Source: Pandoraea oxalativorans
GTDB taxonomy: Bacteria; Pseudomonadota; Gammaproteobacteria; Burkholderiales; Burkholderiaceae
Direction: 5' to 3'
Length of the DNA: 64,000 bases
NCBI RefSeq assembly: GCF_000972785.3
Contig: NZ_CP011519.2
Coordinates: 62,001-126,000 of the forward strand
The notes beneath the pieces are model-generated. The model was not told where the DNA came from, ran no database searches, and saw only the letters and a list, made by a program, of their open reading frames with translations. Both the position numbers and the translations under genes were made by a program. Below are positions 42,877 through 50,936 of the stretch, one piece after another (within the stretch, counting starts at the first letter, position 1; each line of letters opens with the position of its first letter).

Positions 42877-43836
42877 CTACGCCGCAAGTCGATGAGCGTA
42901 GTACGGCCGCTCACGGTCGTCGTGAATCTCGAACTGCCGCGCCAGATTGTCCGGCGATGGGTTGAGCCATGCGTCGACGTTGGCGGGCTTGATTGGCACG
43001 ATACACCGGTCGTGGCCAGCATCCGAAACTTCCGGAGGAGGCTCGTCAGTGATGGCGGCGAACGACAGCAAGTCCGGCTGGCCGGCGCCAGTCCAGTGTG
43101 ACCAGAGGCAAGCGACCAGCATCGGTTCGCCGGCGTCGGGCCGGAATTCCAGCACCACATTTTCGTCTTGCTCGCCGGGCGCTAACTCGCGGTGCTCCAT
43201 GCGCGCGCGGCTCACGTTCTCGTAGAACGCGCTTACGATCATCAGCCCGTGCGTGACACCGAACTGTCCCTTCCAGAAGCCATCGAGCGAACTTTTTCGA
43301 GCGTTGTAAGTGCCGGGAAACCTTGTGTCGTAATTCGCCGGCTTGCCGGCGGGCCGGCACTGATAACGCATCGGTTTGATCACGCGGCGACCCTGCTCCA
43401 TCACCATGATCGGTGCGTACACGCCGGGGAATATGCGCGAGTCGCGGTCCTTCAACTCGGTGCGGCGGAGATCGTCCAGGCGGCGCAACGTCGCGGTGAC
43501 CTTGTCGGACGCGATGCGCTGACTCTCCGTGGCGGCCTTCGTGACTTTCGTCTGCAAGCTGCGCTGCGCATCGGCCAGGCGCTTGCGCTGCTTGAATAGC
43601 TCCTGCTCGAGGATGGCGGCCTGGGTAATCTCAAACCTGCGAATCGACTCGCAAATACCCGAAGTTTCCGGATTCGCCGTGTGCGCGAATGCCGCATCAA
43701 CGGCCTTTGGCACCTTGATCCTGTCGCCGGCGGCACGCCCGGCATACAAGTCGAAAAACGCGGGCAGGTCGAGCTGCGCCCCGAACATCCGCTCGTACTG
43801 ATGGAATCCCTGCGCGATTTGGGCGGAATAGCACAT
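42877..43836 (-). CDS. SOS response-associated peptidase (SRAP, YedK/HMCES family)
   Basis: 319 residues. Cys2 directly after the initiator Met (MCYSAQI) is the catalytic residue, which in YedK/HMCES crosslinks to abasic sites in single-stranded DNA. Other family marks are TYNARKSSLDGFWKG and AGHDRCIVPIKPANVDAWLN. A ~60-residue charged helical insertion (ILEQELFKQRKRLADAQRSL) makes it longer than YedK (about 220). Such longer versions are common on plasmids and phages. It is convergent with the large integrase. Confidence 0.88.
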   Translation of the reverse strand: MCYSAQIAQGFHQYERMFGAQLDLPAFFDLYAGRAAGDRIKVPKAVDAAFAHTANPETSGICESIRRFEITQAAILEQELFKQRKRLADAQRSLQTKVTKAATESQRIASDKVTATLRRLDDLRRTELKDRDSRIFPGVYAPIMVMEQGRRVIKPMRYQCRPAGKPANYDTRFPGTYNARKSSLDGFWKGQFGVTHGLMIVSAFYENVSRARMEHRELAPGEQDENVVLEFRPDAGEPMLVACLWSHWTGAGQPDLLSFAAITDEPPPEVSDAGHDRCIVPIKPANVDAWLNPSPDNLARQFEIHDDRERPYYAHRLAA

Positions 43837-43957
43837 CGAGACCTCCTCATTTTCCGAGGACCGCAGGGAGCACGGGCGTTTATCATGAAAAGGAGCGCCC
43901 GGCGTTTCTCTCTCGTAACAAGCTCAATTTCGAGCGCATTACGAGGACCGAGAAGCC

Positions 43958-44656
43958 ATGCACATCAAACGCGCCAAGACGCTCAAACCTGCCCAAATCC
44001 GCCACCTGCTCCGCGTGACCGAGGCCACCAGTCGGCACCCGGAGCGTGACGCACTCGTTCTGCTGTTGGGTTTTACCTGCGGCATGCGGATATCCGAGAT
44101 TGCCCGCATCGAAGTGGCCGACGTTCTCCAGCCGTCCGGACTGATTCGGGAAGAAGTGAGCCTGCGGGCGGCGATCACGAAAGGCTGCCGCCAGCGCTGT
44201 GTGTACCTGAGCCATCCGAAGGCGCTTGCCGCACTCAACCGCTACATCGAATGGCGGTGGAAGCGGAGCAAAGGCACTGCAATGGATCGCCAGAAGTGGA
44301 GGGGCTTGATGCCTCAGACGTCGCTGATCCTGACTCATAAGGGGAGCCGTTACGAGTTGAGCGTCAAGCGCCGGACGAACGACAGCGGAGAGCAAGTCGA
44401 ATACCTGGCTGCGGACAGCTTGCAGAGCTATGTCACCGGCCTATACCGCGCGGCTGGGCTTGGGAAGGGGTACAGCAGCCACTCCGGTCGACGCACGTTT
44501 GCCAGCCGCCTTCTGGCGCAAGGGCACTCAATCGAAACCGTACAAATATTGCTCGGCCATGCTCATCTCGATCACGTTTCTCCGTATCTTGAAGTGACGG
44601 AGCGTGAATTTCTCGAAGCGATTGAGGGGCTAGAAGAAATGTTCGCCACTGATTGA
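43958..44656 (+). CDS. Small tyrosine recombinase/integrase
   Basis: 232 residues, essentially a catalytic domain only: LLGFTCGMRISEIARIEVAD (Arg), SSHSGRRTFASRLLAQGHSI (His-x-x-Arg) and LLGHAHLDHVSPYLEVTERE (His and nucleophile Tyr). The separate core-binding domain is almost absent, as in several plasmid-borne XerC-like proteins. It lies upstream of the toxin-antitoxin pair on the same strand, but a strong promoter intervenes. Confidence 0.88.
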   Translation: MHIKRAKTLKPAQIRHLLRVTEATSRHPERDALVLLLGFTCGMRISEIARIEVADVLQPSGLIREEVSLRAAITKGCRQRCVYLSHPKALAALNRYIEWRWKRSKGTAMDRQKWRGLMPQTSLILTHKGSRYELSVKRRTNDSGEQVEYLAADSLQSYVTGLYRAAGLGKGYSSHSGRRTFASRLLAQGHSIETVQILLGHAHLDHVSPYLEVTEREFLEAIEGLEEMFATD

Positions 44657-44678
44657 TGATGCTGACCGTTTATACATG

Positions 44679-44707
44679 TTGAAACGCAGAAAGATTGCGT
44701 CTATACT
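44679..44707 (+). promoter_or_regulatory. Strong sigma-70-type promoter for the toxin-antitoxin operon
   Basis: TTGAAA (44679-44684), a 17-base spacer, and TATACT (44702-44707), followed 28 bases later by the antitoxin ATG with GGAGG 9 bases upstream of it. Related TATAC(A/T)TGT words at 44671-44679 and 44702-44710 flank the -35 and -10 and could be antitoxin-binding half-sites. Confidence 0.65.
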
Positions 44708-44735
44708 TGTCGATACGTAATGGAGGTAAATCATC

Positions 44736-44990
44736 ATGGCAAAGACAGCAACACTGACTATTCAGCAATGGGGAAACAGCTTGGCTGTACGGATTCCTGC
44801 CGCAGTCGCGCGCTCTGCGCACTTCGAGGTGGGTCTTGAGGTGGAGGTTACAACCGATGAGGTTGGCGTCACCGTAAAGCCTGTCGGCCCTCGTAAGCTC
44901 ACCCTTGCTGAAAAGCTCGCGAAGTTCGACCTGTCGAAGCATGGCGGAGAAGCCATGGCTGCATCCCCTGTTGGTGTGGAGGCTTTCTGA
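44736..44990 (+). CDS. MazE-like antitoxin (AbrB/SpoVT fold)
   Basis: 84 residues. The N-terminal swapped-hairpin domain IQQWGNSLAVRIPAAVARSA followed by FEVGLEVEVTTDEVGVTVKP is the AbrB/MazE DNA-binding pattern. The C-terminus (RKLTLAEKLAKFDLSKHGGE) would be the toxin-neutralising segment. The stop overlaps the toxin start by one base (TGATG), as expected for a coupled pair. It probably represses the promoter at 44679-44707. Confidence 0.9.
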   Translation: MAKTATLTIQQWGNSLAVRIPAAVARSAHFEVGLEVEVTTDEVGVTVKPVGPRKLTLAEKLAKFDLSKHGGEAMAASPVGVEAF

Positions 44991-45352
44991 TGTCGAAGGT
45001 CGCTTGGGCACCGGATCGCGGCGACATCATCTGGATCGACTGCAATCCACAAGTCGGTCGAGAAATGAAGAATATGCATCCGATGCTAGTCCTGTCCCCC
45101 AGAGCGTTTAACGAGACAACCAGCATCGTCATTGGCCTGCCTATGACGACGGCGGAGTACAACGACACCAATCCGTTCGCTATCAAGTTCAAGGGGCCGA
45201 AGAACGTCACCAGTTACGTCTTGGGGCATCAGCCGAAGTCCTTCGACTGGCGGGCGCGCGGCGCCAAGCCGCATCCTTGGAAGCAAGCGCCGCATGAGGT
45301 TTTCCTGGCCGCGTGTGAGCAATTGAACCAGATCATTTCGATCTGCGAGTGA
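44990..45352 (+). CDS. MazF/PemK-family endoribonuclease toxin
   Basis: 120 residues with the family layout: the strand PDRGDIIWIDCNPQVGREMK, then HPMLVLSPRAFNETTSIVIG, LPMTTAEYNDTNPFAIKF, and SYVLGHQPKSFDWRARGAKP. MazF toxins cut mRNA at short sequences when the unstable antitoxin is lost, stabilising the plasmid. The gene is complete. Confidence 0.9.
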   Translation: MSKVAWAPDRGDIIWIDCNPQVGREMKNMHPMLVLSPRAFNETTSIVIGLPMTTAEYNDTNPFAIKFKGPKNVTSYVLGHQPKSFDWRARGAKPHPWKQAPHEVFLAACEQLNQIISICE

Positions 45353-45418
45353 GGAATTCCCTGGCGTGAAACGCCCCGAACCGGCCGGAAGTCGGCAATG
45401 AAATCGTAGAGGAACTAC

Positions 45419-45613
45419 ATGCGCCTGCTGCTTGCGTTGATTTTGCCTTGGCTTCAATTTTTCACGATCGGGCGTCCCTTCGCGGGGATCATCTGCTTGC
45501 TTCTCCAGCTCACGATCATCGGTTGGATTCCGGCTGCGATCTGGTCTGTGTATGCGCTGAGCCAGTACAAGACCGACAAGAAAATCGAGCGCGCCTTGGC
45601 CAATCGCGGATAA
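45419..45613 (+). CDS. Pmp3/YqaE-like small membrane protein
   Basis: 64 residues with two hydrophobic helices (LLLALILPWLQFFTIGRPFA and GIICLLLQLTIIGWIPAAIW) and a short basic tail (SQYKTDKKIERALANRG), the form of the Pmp3/YqaE (UPF0057) family of stress-associated inner-membrane peptides. A ribosome site AGAGGAAC precedes the ATG. It opens a run of small genes on the plus strand. Confidence 0.75.
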   Translation: MRLLLALILPWLQFFTIGRPFAGIICLLLQLTIIGWIPAAIWSVYALSQYKTDKKIERALANRG

Positions 45614-45628
45614 CGAGGAAAAAAGTCG

Positions 45629-45886
45629 ATGAAAAGGCAAATCTTCGGGCGGAAGGCAGGTTCAGGGGTGGAAATGACGCTCCTGATCAGCAGTGACGGT
45701 GCGACGAGCGGTGGCCGACCGGCCGACCCGGGCCGACTTCACGAAGCTGAAGTGGCAAGTACTCGACGCGCGGTGGGAATGCTGCGTGAAAAGGGCGTCG
45801 AGGGATACGTGTTGTTCGAGGGTGACCCAGCTCGATACGAATTCACTCCTGGCGACGACTTGGTCTACCCGCCTGTGAACCACTAG
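45629..45886 (+). CDS. Small unknown protein
   Basis: 85 residues, soluble, unmatched (start MKRQIFGRKAGSGVEMTLLI, end GYVLFEGDPARYEFTPGDDL). GAGGAAAAAA lies 5-14 bases before the ATG. It is separated from the preceding Pmp3-like gene by 15 bases and from the next gene by 8, so they are likely cotranscribed. Confidence 0.6.
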   Translation: MKRQIFGRKAGSGVEMTLLISSDGATSGGRPADPGRLHEAEVASTRRAVGMLREKGVEGYVLFEGDPARYEFTPGDDLVYPPVNH

Positions 45887-45894
45887 GAAAAACG

Positions 45895-46167
45895 ATGCAA
45901 GCCACCGATCGAAAAAATGTCTTCCGCCAGTCGCTTGTCGAGCTGGTGAACGCCCAGATCAAGTCAATCGGGATCACACCTGAAGAGGCTGCGACGGTCT
46001 TTACCGAAGAAGCGAAGGTCACCCTCGACTGTCTTGAGTGGAAGCCGTACCCGCAGCGTGCCGCGTCTGAGCATCTCGTCGCCGCAGCAGCATGCTTGAA
46101 CGATGGACGCGTCATTCCGGTGCCCGGATTCGACATGCTCTTTCCAGACGCGGAAACCCCCAATTAA
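45895..46167 (+). CDS. Small unknown protein
   Basis: 90 residues, acidic, mostly helical in the first half (RQSLVELVNAQIKSIGITPE), ending PVPGFDMLFPDAETPN. AGGAAAAA precedes the ATG. No family recognised; part of the small-gene run. Confidence 0.6.
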   Translation: MQATDRKNVFRQSLVELVNAQIKSIGITPEEAATVFTEEAKVTLDCLEWKPYPQRAASEHLVAAAACLNDGRVIPVPGFDMLFPDAETPN

Positions 46168-46183
46168 GGAGTGCGGAGCCAAC

Positions 46184-46438
46184 ATGGCCACGATTGAGAA
46201 TAGAGGGGCAGTAGACCCTGCCGAGTACCGCGAAATGCCTGACCAGGTGCTCTTCGCACAAAGTCTGGTCCAACAAGGTGCGATCCACGCTCTCAGCTAT
46301 CTGCTGCAAACCGGCTGCACTGAAGAGACCGCCACGCAAATGCTCGCGTCGCTTCGCAAGAACGCCCGGCATATCGGCGACGAAGCGTCTCGGCGTGGCA
46401 TGAACTTGTTCGAGCGCGACCAGCTCGCCTTCAACTGA
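46184..46438 (+). CDS. Small unknown protein
   Basis: 84 residues from ATG 46184 (MATIENRGAVDPAEYREMPD), chosen because AAGGAGTGCGGAG lies just before it; the frame is open further upstream but overlaps the previous gene. Helical centre (LSYLLQTGCTEETATQMLAS). No family recognised. Confidence 0.6.
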   Translation: MATIENRGAVDPAEYREMPDQVLFAQSLVQQGAIHALSYLLQTGCTEETATQMLASLRKNARHIGDEASRRGMNLFERDQLAFN

Positions 46439-46450
46439 CCAAGGGCCAAG

Positions 46451-46870
46451 ATGGATCATCCAATCACCGTCGAGCAGGTCCTCCTGGCCAAGCGTACTGC
46501 GATGGAGCGTTTCTTTTTTATCCCTGCCGCTGAGGACAACGACAACGGATTCGACCGCCTGATGACGATGCGATCGAAGGACGAAATCGACGCGGCGTCG
46601 AAGACCCACGGAAGCGGCTGGGGTGGAATCTACCTTGAGGAAAGCTGGCAGGGCCATGAACTGGAGAACATTCAGAAATGGGTCTTCAAGGACGCGATCC
46701 GACTGATTTCGGTCATGTGCAGAGTTTCACCGGAAGTAGCGCTTGATGAGTTGCGAAAGCATAGGTCCGAGGGGCTGGATTGTGACGAGGAAATGCGAGC
46801 ACACCGTGACGTCGAAGGAGTGTTGTACGAAAGCAGTCGTTTGGGCGTGCGCGGCGAGTATAAACACTGA
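46451..46870 (+). CDS. Unknown protein of the small-gene run
   Basis: 139 residues, soluble (MDHPITVEQVLLAKRTAMER; ISVMCRVSPEVALDELRKHR; LGVRGEYKH at the end). Twelve bases after the preceding stop. Not recognised; the codon use is like that of neighbouring backbone genes. Confidence 0.6.
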   Translation: MDHPITVEQVLLAKRTAMERFFFIPAAEDNDNGFDRLMTMRSKDEIDAASKTHGSGWGGIYLEESWQGHELENIQKWVFKDAIRLISVMCRVSPEVALDELRKHRSEGLDCDEEMRAHRDVEGVLYESSRLGVRGEYKH

Positions 46871-47159
46871 CACAACGGGAAAGGCGATATGAGTCTCGCA
46901 ACCCTCTGGAGATCACCGCAGGCGATGGTGGTATCCGAATCAGACATAGACGCTGCCCTAGCGCACCTATCGGGTTTGCCGTTTAGGGCTAGGTCCCCAG
47001 TCCGATGGGAGAGGCAGCGCCTTTTCCAGAGAATTCGCGAGGTCATAGGAGCCGAGCGGCGAGTCGACCGACTGTACAACATTGCGCCCGGGGTGTTCGC
47101 TATTGTGAAGCCCTTCGGGATTGATCTCGCCCATCCAGTGGCTGAAGCCACTGGATGGG

Positions 47160-48590
47160 GAGTTAAAGTCAAATCTGGTGTACGGGGCGTGAGCAAGATT
47201 AGGCGGCCAGGGGCTGCTGAGCCGGTGTGCTGTCGGTCACCGGCTCTCCATCCTTGAACGTCATCCCGTCAAGCATCGTCGCGATCTTTTCGGGGGCGCG
47301 GATGCGCCGCCACGAGTCTTCGGCCGACTCGATCAGCTTGAATGCCAGGCCGAGGAACGTCGCGCGCGAGACGCAGTTGCGCGTGCGCTTGGTGCGGTGA
47401 CGCACCGTCGCGAAGGTCGATTCAATCGGATTCGTCGTGCGCAGATGCTGCCAGTGTTCGGCCGGGAAATCGTAAAATGCCAGCAGCTCGTCGCGATCTT
47501 GCGTCAGCTTTTCGACCACCTTCGGATACTTTGCCGAGTGGGTATCAACGAAGTGATTGAAGGCAACCAGCGCTTCGGCACGCGTGGCGGCCATCCAAAT
47601 GTCCTGCATCGCCTTTTTGGCGCGGGCCTGCTGCGATTTCGGCAGCGCGTTGAGCACGTTGCCCATCTTGTGGAACCAGCAGCGCTGATGCTTGGTCTGC
47701 GGGAACACTTCTTCCATCGCTGCCCAGAATCCCATCGCACCATCTCCGCAAGCCAGCAGCGGCCCTGACTGCAGACCGCGCTTTTTCAGATCGAGCAGCA
47801 GTTCGGCCCACGACGCCTTCGATTCCCGATACCCGTCACTGATCGCCACACGCTCTTTCGTTCCGTCCGGTTTGACACCAATGATCACCAACAGGCACTG
47901 GCCGTCGGAATCGTCGCTGCGCACGCCGGTGTGAATGCCGTCAGCCCACCAGTACACCCAGCGCGCCAACGACAACTCACGCTGATTCCACTGAGCATGC
48001 TCATCGGCCCATTGCGCCTTCAGACGACTCACCACATTTGGCGACAGGCCGCTGACCTGGCCGCCCAGCATGATGCCCATGGCTTCGCTCATGTCGCCCG
48101 TCGAGATGCCTCGCAGGTACAGCCACGGTAGTGCGGCCGACACGCGTGCGGATTTGCGAACGTACGGCGGCACGACCGCCGAATTGAAGCGGATGCCCGA
48201 ACCCGAGCGATCACGCACCTTCGGTACCCGAACCGGCACCGGACCGATGGCCGTGACGACTTCGCGCTCTGGTAGGTAGCCGTTGCGCACCACGGCACGC
48301 CGACCGTCGATCGACCTCACGTTGCTGTACTGTTCAAGCATGCTCGCCAGTTCCGCTTCGACTGCCTGCTCGATGATCTGCCGCGCGCCTTGCTGGATCA
48401 GTTCATCGAGCGCGCTCTTCGTTTGTGCTTTTCTGCCGTTCGTTTCTTTCATAATCTTCTTCATGGTGGTCGGGGCCGGCTCGCGCCGGCTTTGCTCGGT
48501 GTGCCTTCGACAAGCAACATTCTCAGCTAAACCGCCACCGCCTTCTCATATTTCCCAAAGCACTCCGTACACCAGATTCGACAATAGCTC
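47160..48590 (-). mobile_element. IS256-family element, copy 2
   Basis: A 1431-bp element in the opposite orientation to copies 1 and 3, with the same ends (GAGTTAAAGTCAAATCTGGT at 47160; GAGCTATTGTCGAATCTGGT on the reverse strand from 48590). The 9-bp duplication GTGGCTGAA abuts the right end but is 13 bp away from the left end. Confidence 0.93.
47199..48464 (-). CDS. IS256-family transposase (copy 2)
   Basis: 421 residues, identical to the products at 13597 and 52322: same ADGIHTGVRSDD and ACGDGAMGFW motifs and C-terminal HRTKRTRNCVSRATFLGLAF. Intact. Confidence 0.95.
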   Translation of the reverse strand: MKKIMKETNGRKAQTKSALDELIQQGARQIIEQAVEAELASMLEQYSNVRSIDGRRAVVRNGYLPEREVVTAIGPVPVRVPKVRDRSGSGIRFNSAVVPPYVRKSARVSAALPWLYLRGISTGDMSEAMGIMLGGQVSGLSPNVVSRLKAQWADEHAQWNQRELSLARWVYWWADGIHTGVRSDDSDGQCLLVIIGVKPDGTKERVAISDGYRESKASWAELLLDLKKRGLQSGPLLACGDGAMGFWAAMEEVFPQTKHQRCWFHKMGNVLNALPKSQQARAKKAMQDIWMAATRAEALVAFNHFVDTHSAKYPKVVEKLTQDRDELLAFYDFPAEHWQHLRTTNPIESTFATVRHRTKRTRNCVSRATFLGLAFKLIESAEDSWRRIRAPEKIATMLDGMTFKDGEPVTDSTPAQQPLAA

Positions 48591-48690
48591 GTGGCTGAAC
48601 CGGAAGAGCGCTTGCAAGTATGGCTCGCCATCCGGTCTGTAGGTACAGACCCGGCGCGCATCAGTTCACTTTAGCAACTGGAAAACAGCC

Positions 48691-48996
48691 ATGAGCTTTG
48701 AACCCACACTGCCGTATCTCAAACCGGCACCTACGCAACTAGCCATGACCGGCGACGACTGGAAAAGCGATCGTGACGTAAAGGCGCAGGCCCGTGCCGA
48801 GGCGGCCAGGAAGAAAGCTGCGGTGGAGTGCGCGCGCAAGTTGGAGGTGGCGCGCGACGCTCTGAACGTCTACCTGCTCGCGTGCATTGACTGTAATGAC
48901 GCGTCGCGCAGTCGCGGCCCTGACGACGGGCGAATGCTCCTGATGAGCAACATGAGCGAGTACGCCGGGTTCCTGCGCTCGGTCTACGACAAGTAA
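48691..48996 (+). CDS. Small unknown protein
   Basis: 101 residues with a Lys/Arg/Ala-rich helical middle (DVKAQARAEAARKKAAVECA, RKLEVARDALNVYLLACIDC), probably coiled coil. It starts 16 bases after the end of the gene broken by IS256. ATG chosen as the first after that stop. Not recognised. Confidence 0.55.
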   Translation: MSFEPTLPYLKPAPTQLAMTGDDWKSDRDVKAQARAEAARKKAAVECARKLEVARDALNVYLLACIDCNDASRSRGPDDGRMLLMSNMSEYAGFLRSVYDK

Positions 48997-49016
48997 GCAC
49001 CAAGGAAAAAGCCAAC

Positions 49017-49106
49017 ATGACTGCAACGCTCACTCGTCAGCACTACAAGCGCTTGCGCTTCTATTGGCAAGCCTCGCGTCAGGGTCGTGATGTTGAACCG
49101 CGATAA
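49017..49106 (+). CDS. Very small open frame
   Basis: 29 codons: MTATLTRQHYKRLRFYWQAS, RQGRDVEPR. AGGAAAAAGCC precedes the ATG, and the frame lies in the spacing of the gene run, overlapping the start of the next gene by 17 bases. Basic and Arg-rich. Coding status is uncertain. Confidence 0.4.
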   Translation: MTATLTRQHYKRLRFYWQASRQGRDVEPR

Positions 49107-49335
49107 GGACAGATTGCGGGAGCTTGTCCCGGGGGCACAGATTCAGATTCTGTCCCCGGCAGCCATCAACTGGGCAAAGGCGGTACAGCTGAGGGCCATG
49201 TTCCCGGACAAGTACCTAAACGCTTCCAAGCGAGGATTTCGACCGTACGTGTGTGGACTTAAGATATTGCTTCCGGTCACAGCGGAGCAGGTTGACCCCC
49301 TCGGCCCCGATTGGGGGGCATACGAAAGGCAGTAA
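49090..49335 (+). CDS. Small unknown protein
   Basis: 81 residues from ATG 49090 (a GTG at 49087 is in frame just before). MLNRDKDRLRELVPGAQIQI ... YVCGLKILLPVTAEQVDPLG. Soluble, not recognised. Member of the small-gene run. Confidence 0.5.
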   Translation: MLNRDKDRLRELVPGAQIQILSPAAINWAKAVQLRAMFPDKYLNASKRGFRPYVCGLKILLPVTAEQVDPLGPDWGAYERQ

Positions 49336-49413
49336 ATCGCGGCTTTCGTGCTTGCGCTCCCTTCCGAGACTCGTGTGATTCTCTGGTGGCACTAGGCAAG
49401 GGGGAACACTGCT

Positions 49414-49494
49414 ATGACGGATTCTTCTGTGCAGTCAAGCGAGGAGCATGAAGTTCGCGATGCGCATGCCAGGTACAAAGTTGCGCTGATTTAA
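49414..49494 (+). CDS. Very small open frame
   Basis: 26 codons (MTDSSVQSSEEHEVRDAHAR, YKVALI) preceded by AAGGGGGAAC eight bases before the ATG. Acidic. The good ribosome site is the only support. Confidence 0.3.
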   Translation: MTDSSVQSSEEHEVRDAHARYKVALI

Positions 49495-49542
49495 GCGCAC
49501 GAGAACACGAGCTTAATTTTCAATCGAAGGTGGAGTGATTTG

Positions 49543-49767
49543 ATGGAAGTAGAAAATGCGCGCTCGCAGACTCAGCAAGAGTTTCTGCGAGATGCCATGA
49601 GTCGACTTGAGATGACGCGCGCAGCATTTGCGAAGCGGATTAGTGTCCCTGAAAAAACGCTTGATAAATGGCTCGCCCCAGCGAATACGAGCGACGCTAG
49701 ATCGATGCCGGATGTAGTGTGGGCATACATCAGAGAAATATTACATTGGGATGCTAATAAATCTTGA
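49543..49767 (+). CDS. Small helix-turn-helix DNA-binding protein
   Basis: 74 residues from ATG 49543, with GGTGGAG upstream. MSRLEMTRAAFAKRISVPEK followed by TLDKWLAP is a lambda-Cro/Xre-like helix-turn-helix ('kRisvpekTLdkWL'). The stop codon overlaps the first bases of a 25-bp palindrome that precedes the MarR gene, so this protein is one candidate to bind there. Function otherwise unknown. Confidence 0.65.
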   Translation: MEVENARSQTQQEFLRDAMSRLEMTRAAFAKRISVPEKTLDKWLAPANTSDARSMPDVVWAYIREILHWDANKS

Positions 49768-49790
49768 TATACCCCCAGTGGGGGTATATC
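49766..49790. promoter_or_regulatory. Perfect 25-bp palindrome, candidate operator
   Basis: GATATACCCCC-AGT-GGGGGTATATC, eleven-base arms. It lies 43 bases upstream of the MarR-like start and begins inside the HTH gene's stop codon. TATACCCCC/GGGGGTATA palindromes are known for several dimeric repressors, including metal-sensing families; here the adjacent HTH or MarR-like product is the simplest candidate ligand. Confidence 0.65.
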
Positions 49791-49832
49791 ATACTCCTGT
49801 GTATTCACCACGAACCCACAGGAGTTATCGAA

Positions 49833-50249
49833 TTGGAAAAAGTCATTTCTGTTAGTGGAGCGCTTTCGCGAGTGGCAGCGGCGATGCGTCGTCAGGCTTG
49901 GGACGGTGCTATGGCGCTCGGTATTACGCCGACCCAAGGCGAAGTGCTTGTGCGCTTGCTTGAGCAGGGAACGGAATTGCGCCTTGGTGAGATCGCAGAG
50001 GGCATGCGACTCACAACGCCGACACTTAGTGAAGCAGTTAAGACGCTCGTGGAAAAAGGGCTTGTGAAAAAGCTGCGCGATCGCGAGGACGCTCGTGCGG
50101 TGGCCCTCAGCCTGACGGCACGAGGCCGGAATGCCGCTAAGCGTGCAACTGCATAGCATTCGCACCTTGATCTGGTTGTTCAATCATTGAGTACCCGCGA
50201 GCGGGACGCCCTCAAGAAGGGGCTGACTGCGTTGCTCCAGCGAATCTAG
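49833..50249 (+). pseudogene. MarR-family regulator with an in-frame premature stop
   Basis: From TTG 49833 (AGGAG nine bases upstream) the protein has the MarR winged helix: ITPTQGEVLVRLLEQGTELR, LGEIAEGMRLTTPTLSEAVK, TLVEKGLVKKLRDREDARAV. A TAG at 50154-50156 stops it at 107 residues. The same frame then continues LDLVVQSLSTRERDALKKGL, TALLQRI to a stop at 50247, which is the normal MarR C-terminal dimerisation helix. The 107-residue product would lack part of the dimer interface. It could be a true pseudogene or a recent nonsense change. Confidence 0.7.
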
Positions 50250-50259
50250 GGGGCGGATA

Positions 50260-50625
50260 ATGAATCGGAGCGCAGAAGTCCCATGCGTGGGCTATATCGA
50301 CCTGGTCTTCTTTGACGGCTTGATGAATGAGGCCGTCTGTCTTGGTGGAGCCGGCTTTATCAGCGAGTCGGAAGACAAGCTGGCATGGGAGAACGTCCCC
50401 GCTTTTTCGGGATACTCCAGCTTCCAGGCTGATCGCAAGGACGCCAATGGCGACATCATCGAGGAGAAGAGTGTTTCGGCAGAGACCTGCGAGGCCTTGA
50501 TGGGCCAGCCGATCAGTGATCTGATCTCGATGGGCCTCGCGAAACTGAAGGCCGAACTGGCCTTTGGGCTGTCTTGTAGCCACGGCGACACCGCGAAGCA
50601 CATTCCCCATCTCCTGCACCTGTAG
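50260..50625 (+). CDS. Unknown protein of the backbone run
   Basis: 121 residues: MNRSAEVPCVGYIDLVFFDG, CLGGAGFISESEDKLAWENV, ALMGQPISDLISMGLAKLKA. Soluble alpha/beta. It begins 10 bases after the MarR frame ends, preceded by GGGGGCGGATA. Not recognised. Confidence 0.55.
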   Translation: MNRSAEVPCVGYIDLVFFDGLMNEAVCLGGAGFISESEDKLAWENVPAFSGYSSFQADRKDANGDIIEEKSVSAETCEALMGQPISDLISMGLAKLKAELAFGLSCSHGDTAKHIPHLLHL

Positions 50626-50936
50626 GCGGTGCCCTATTGGCCAGCTGCGCCGAAGAACGTCAGCCTTGTCGCATATGACAACGCCGATCTTCGGCATCAA
50701 TTCATTCCGTCGATTTCTCTCGCAGCAAACTTCACCGTTGTCCAGACTCTGGAGGCTGTCACCCGTCGCATGCATCTTGCAATGCCCTCGTGAACAGCTT
50801 CGCCGCCTGCGGCTCAGGTAGCGCGCTCGCCGCGCGGAGCGTCTAGATTCACCTGCTGCGCCATCTACTCTCCCGCATTCCCCTCGCTCGCCGTCCATAC
50901 CTCGCGACCGTAGCCTCATTCGCCTGGCCGTCAAGG
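50626..50936. other. Gap without gene
   Basis: Nothing supportable on either strand. The right edge is the IS66 end repeat GTAAGCCTCCGGTAAACCC at 50937. Confidence 0.5.

Larger units (their letters stand above)
46889..48674 (+). pseudogene. Small unknown gene split by IS256 copy 2
   Basis: The 5' part (46889-47146) encodes MSLATLWRSPQAMVVSESDI ... KPFGIDLAHPVAE. The 3' part (48600-48674), after the IS, encodes PEERLQVWLAIRSVGTDPAR, ISSL and a stop. GTGGCTGAA (Val-Ala-Glu) is present on both sides (47138-47146 and 48591-48599) as the target duplication, in the same frame. The restored protein would have 110 residues. Between the left duplication and the IS there is an extra 13-bp inverted copy of adjacent sequence (see findings). 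Confidence 0.8.
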
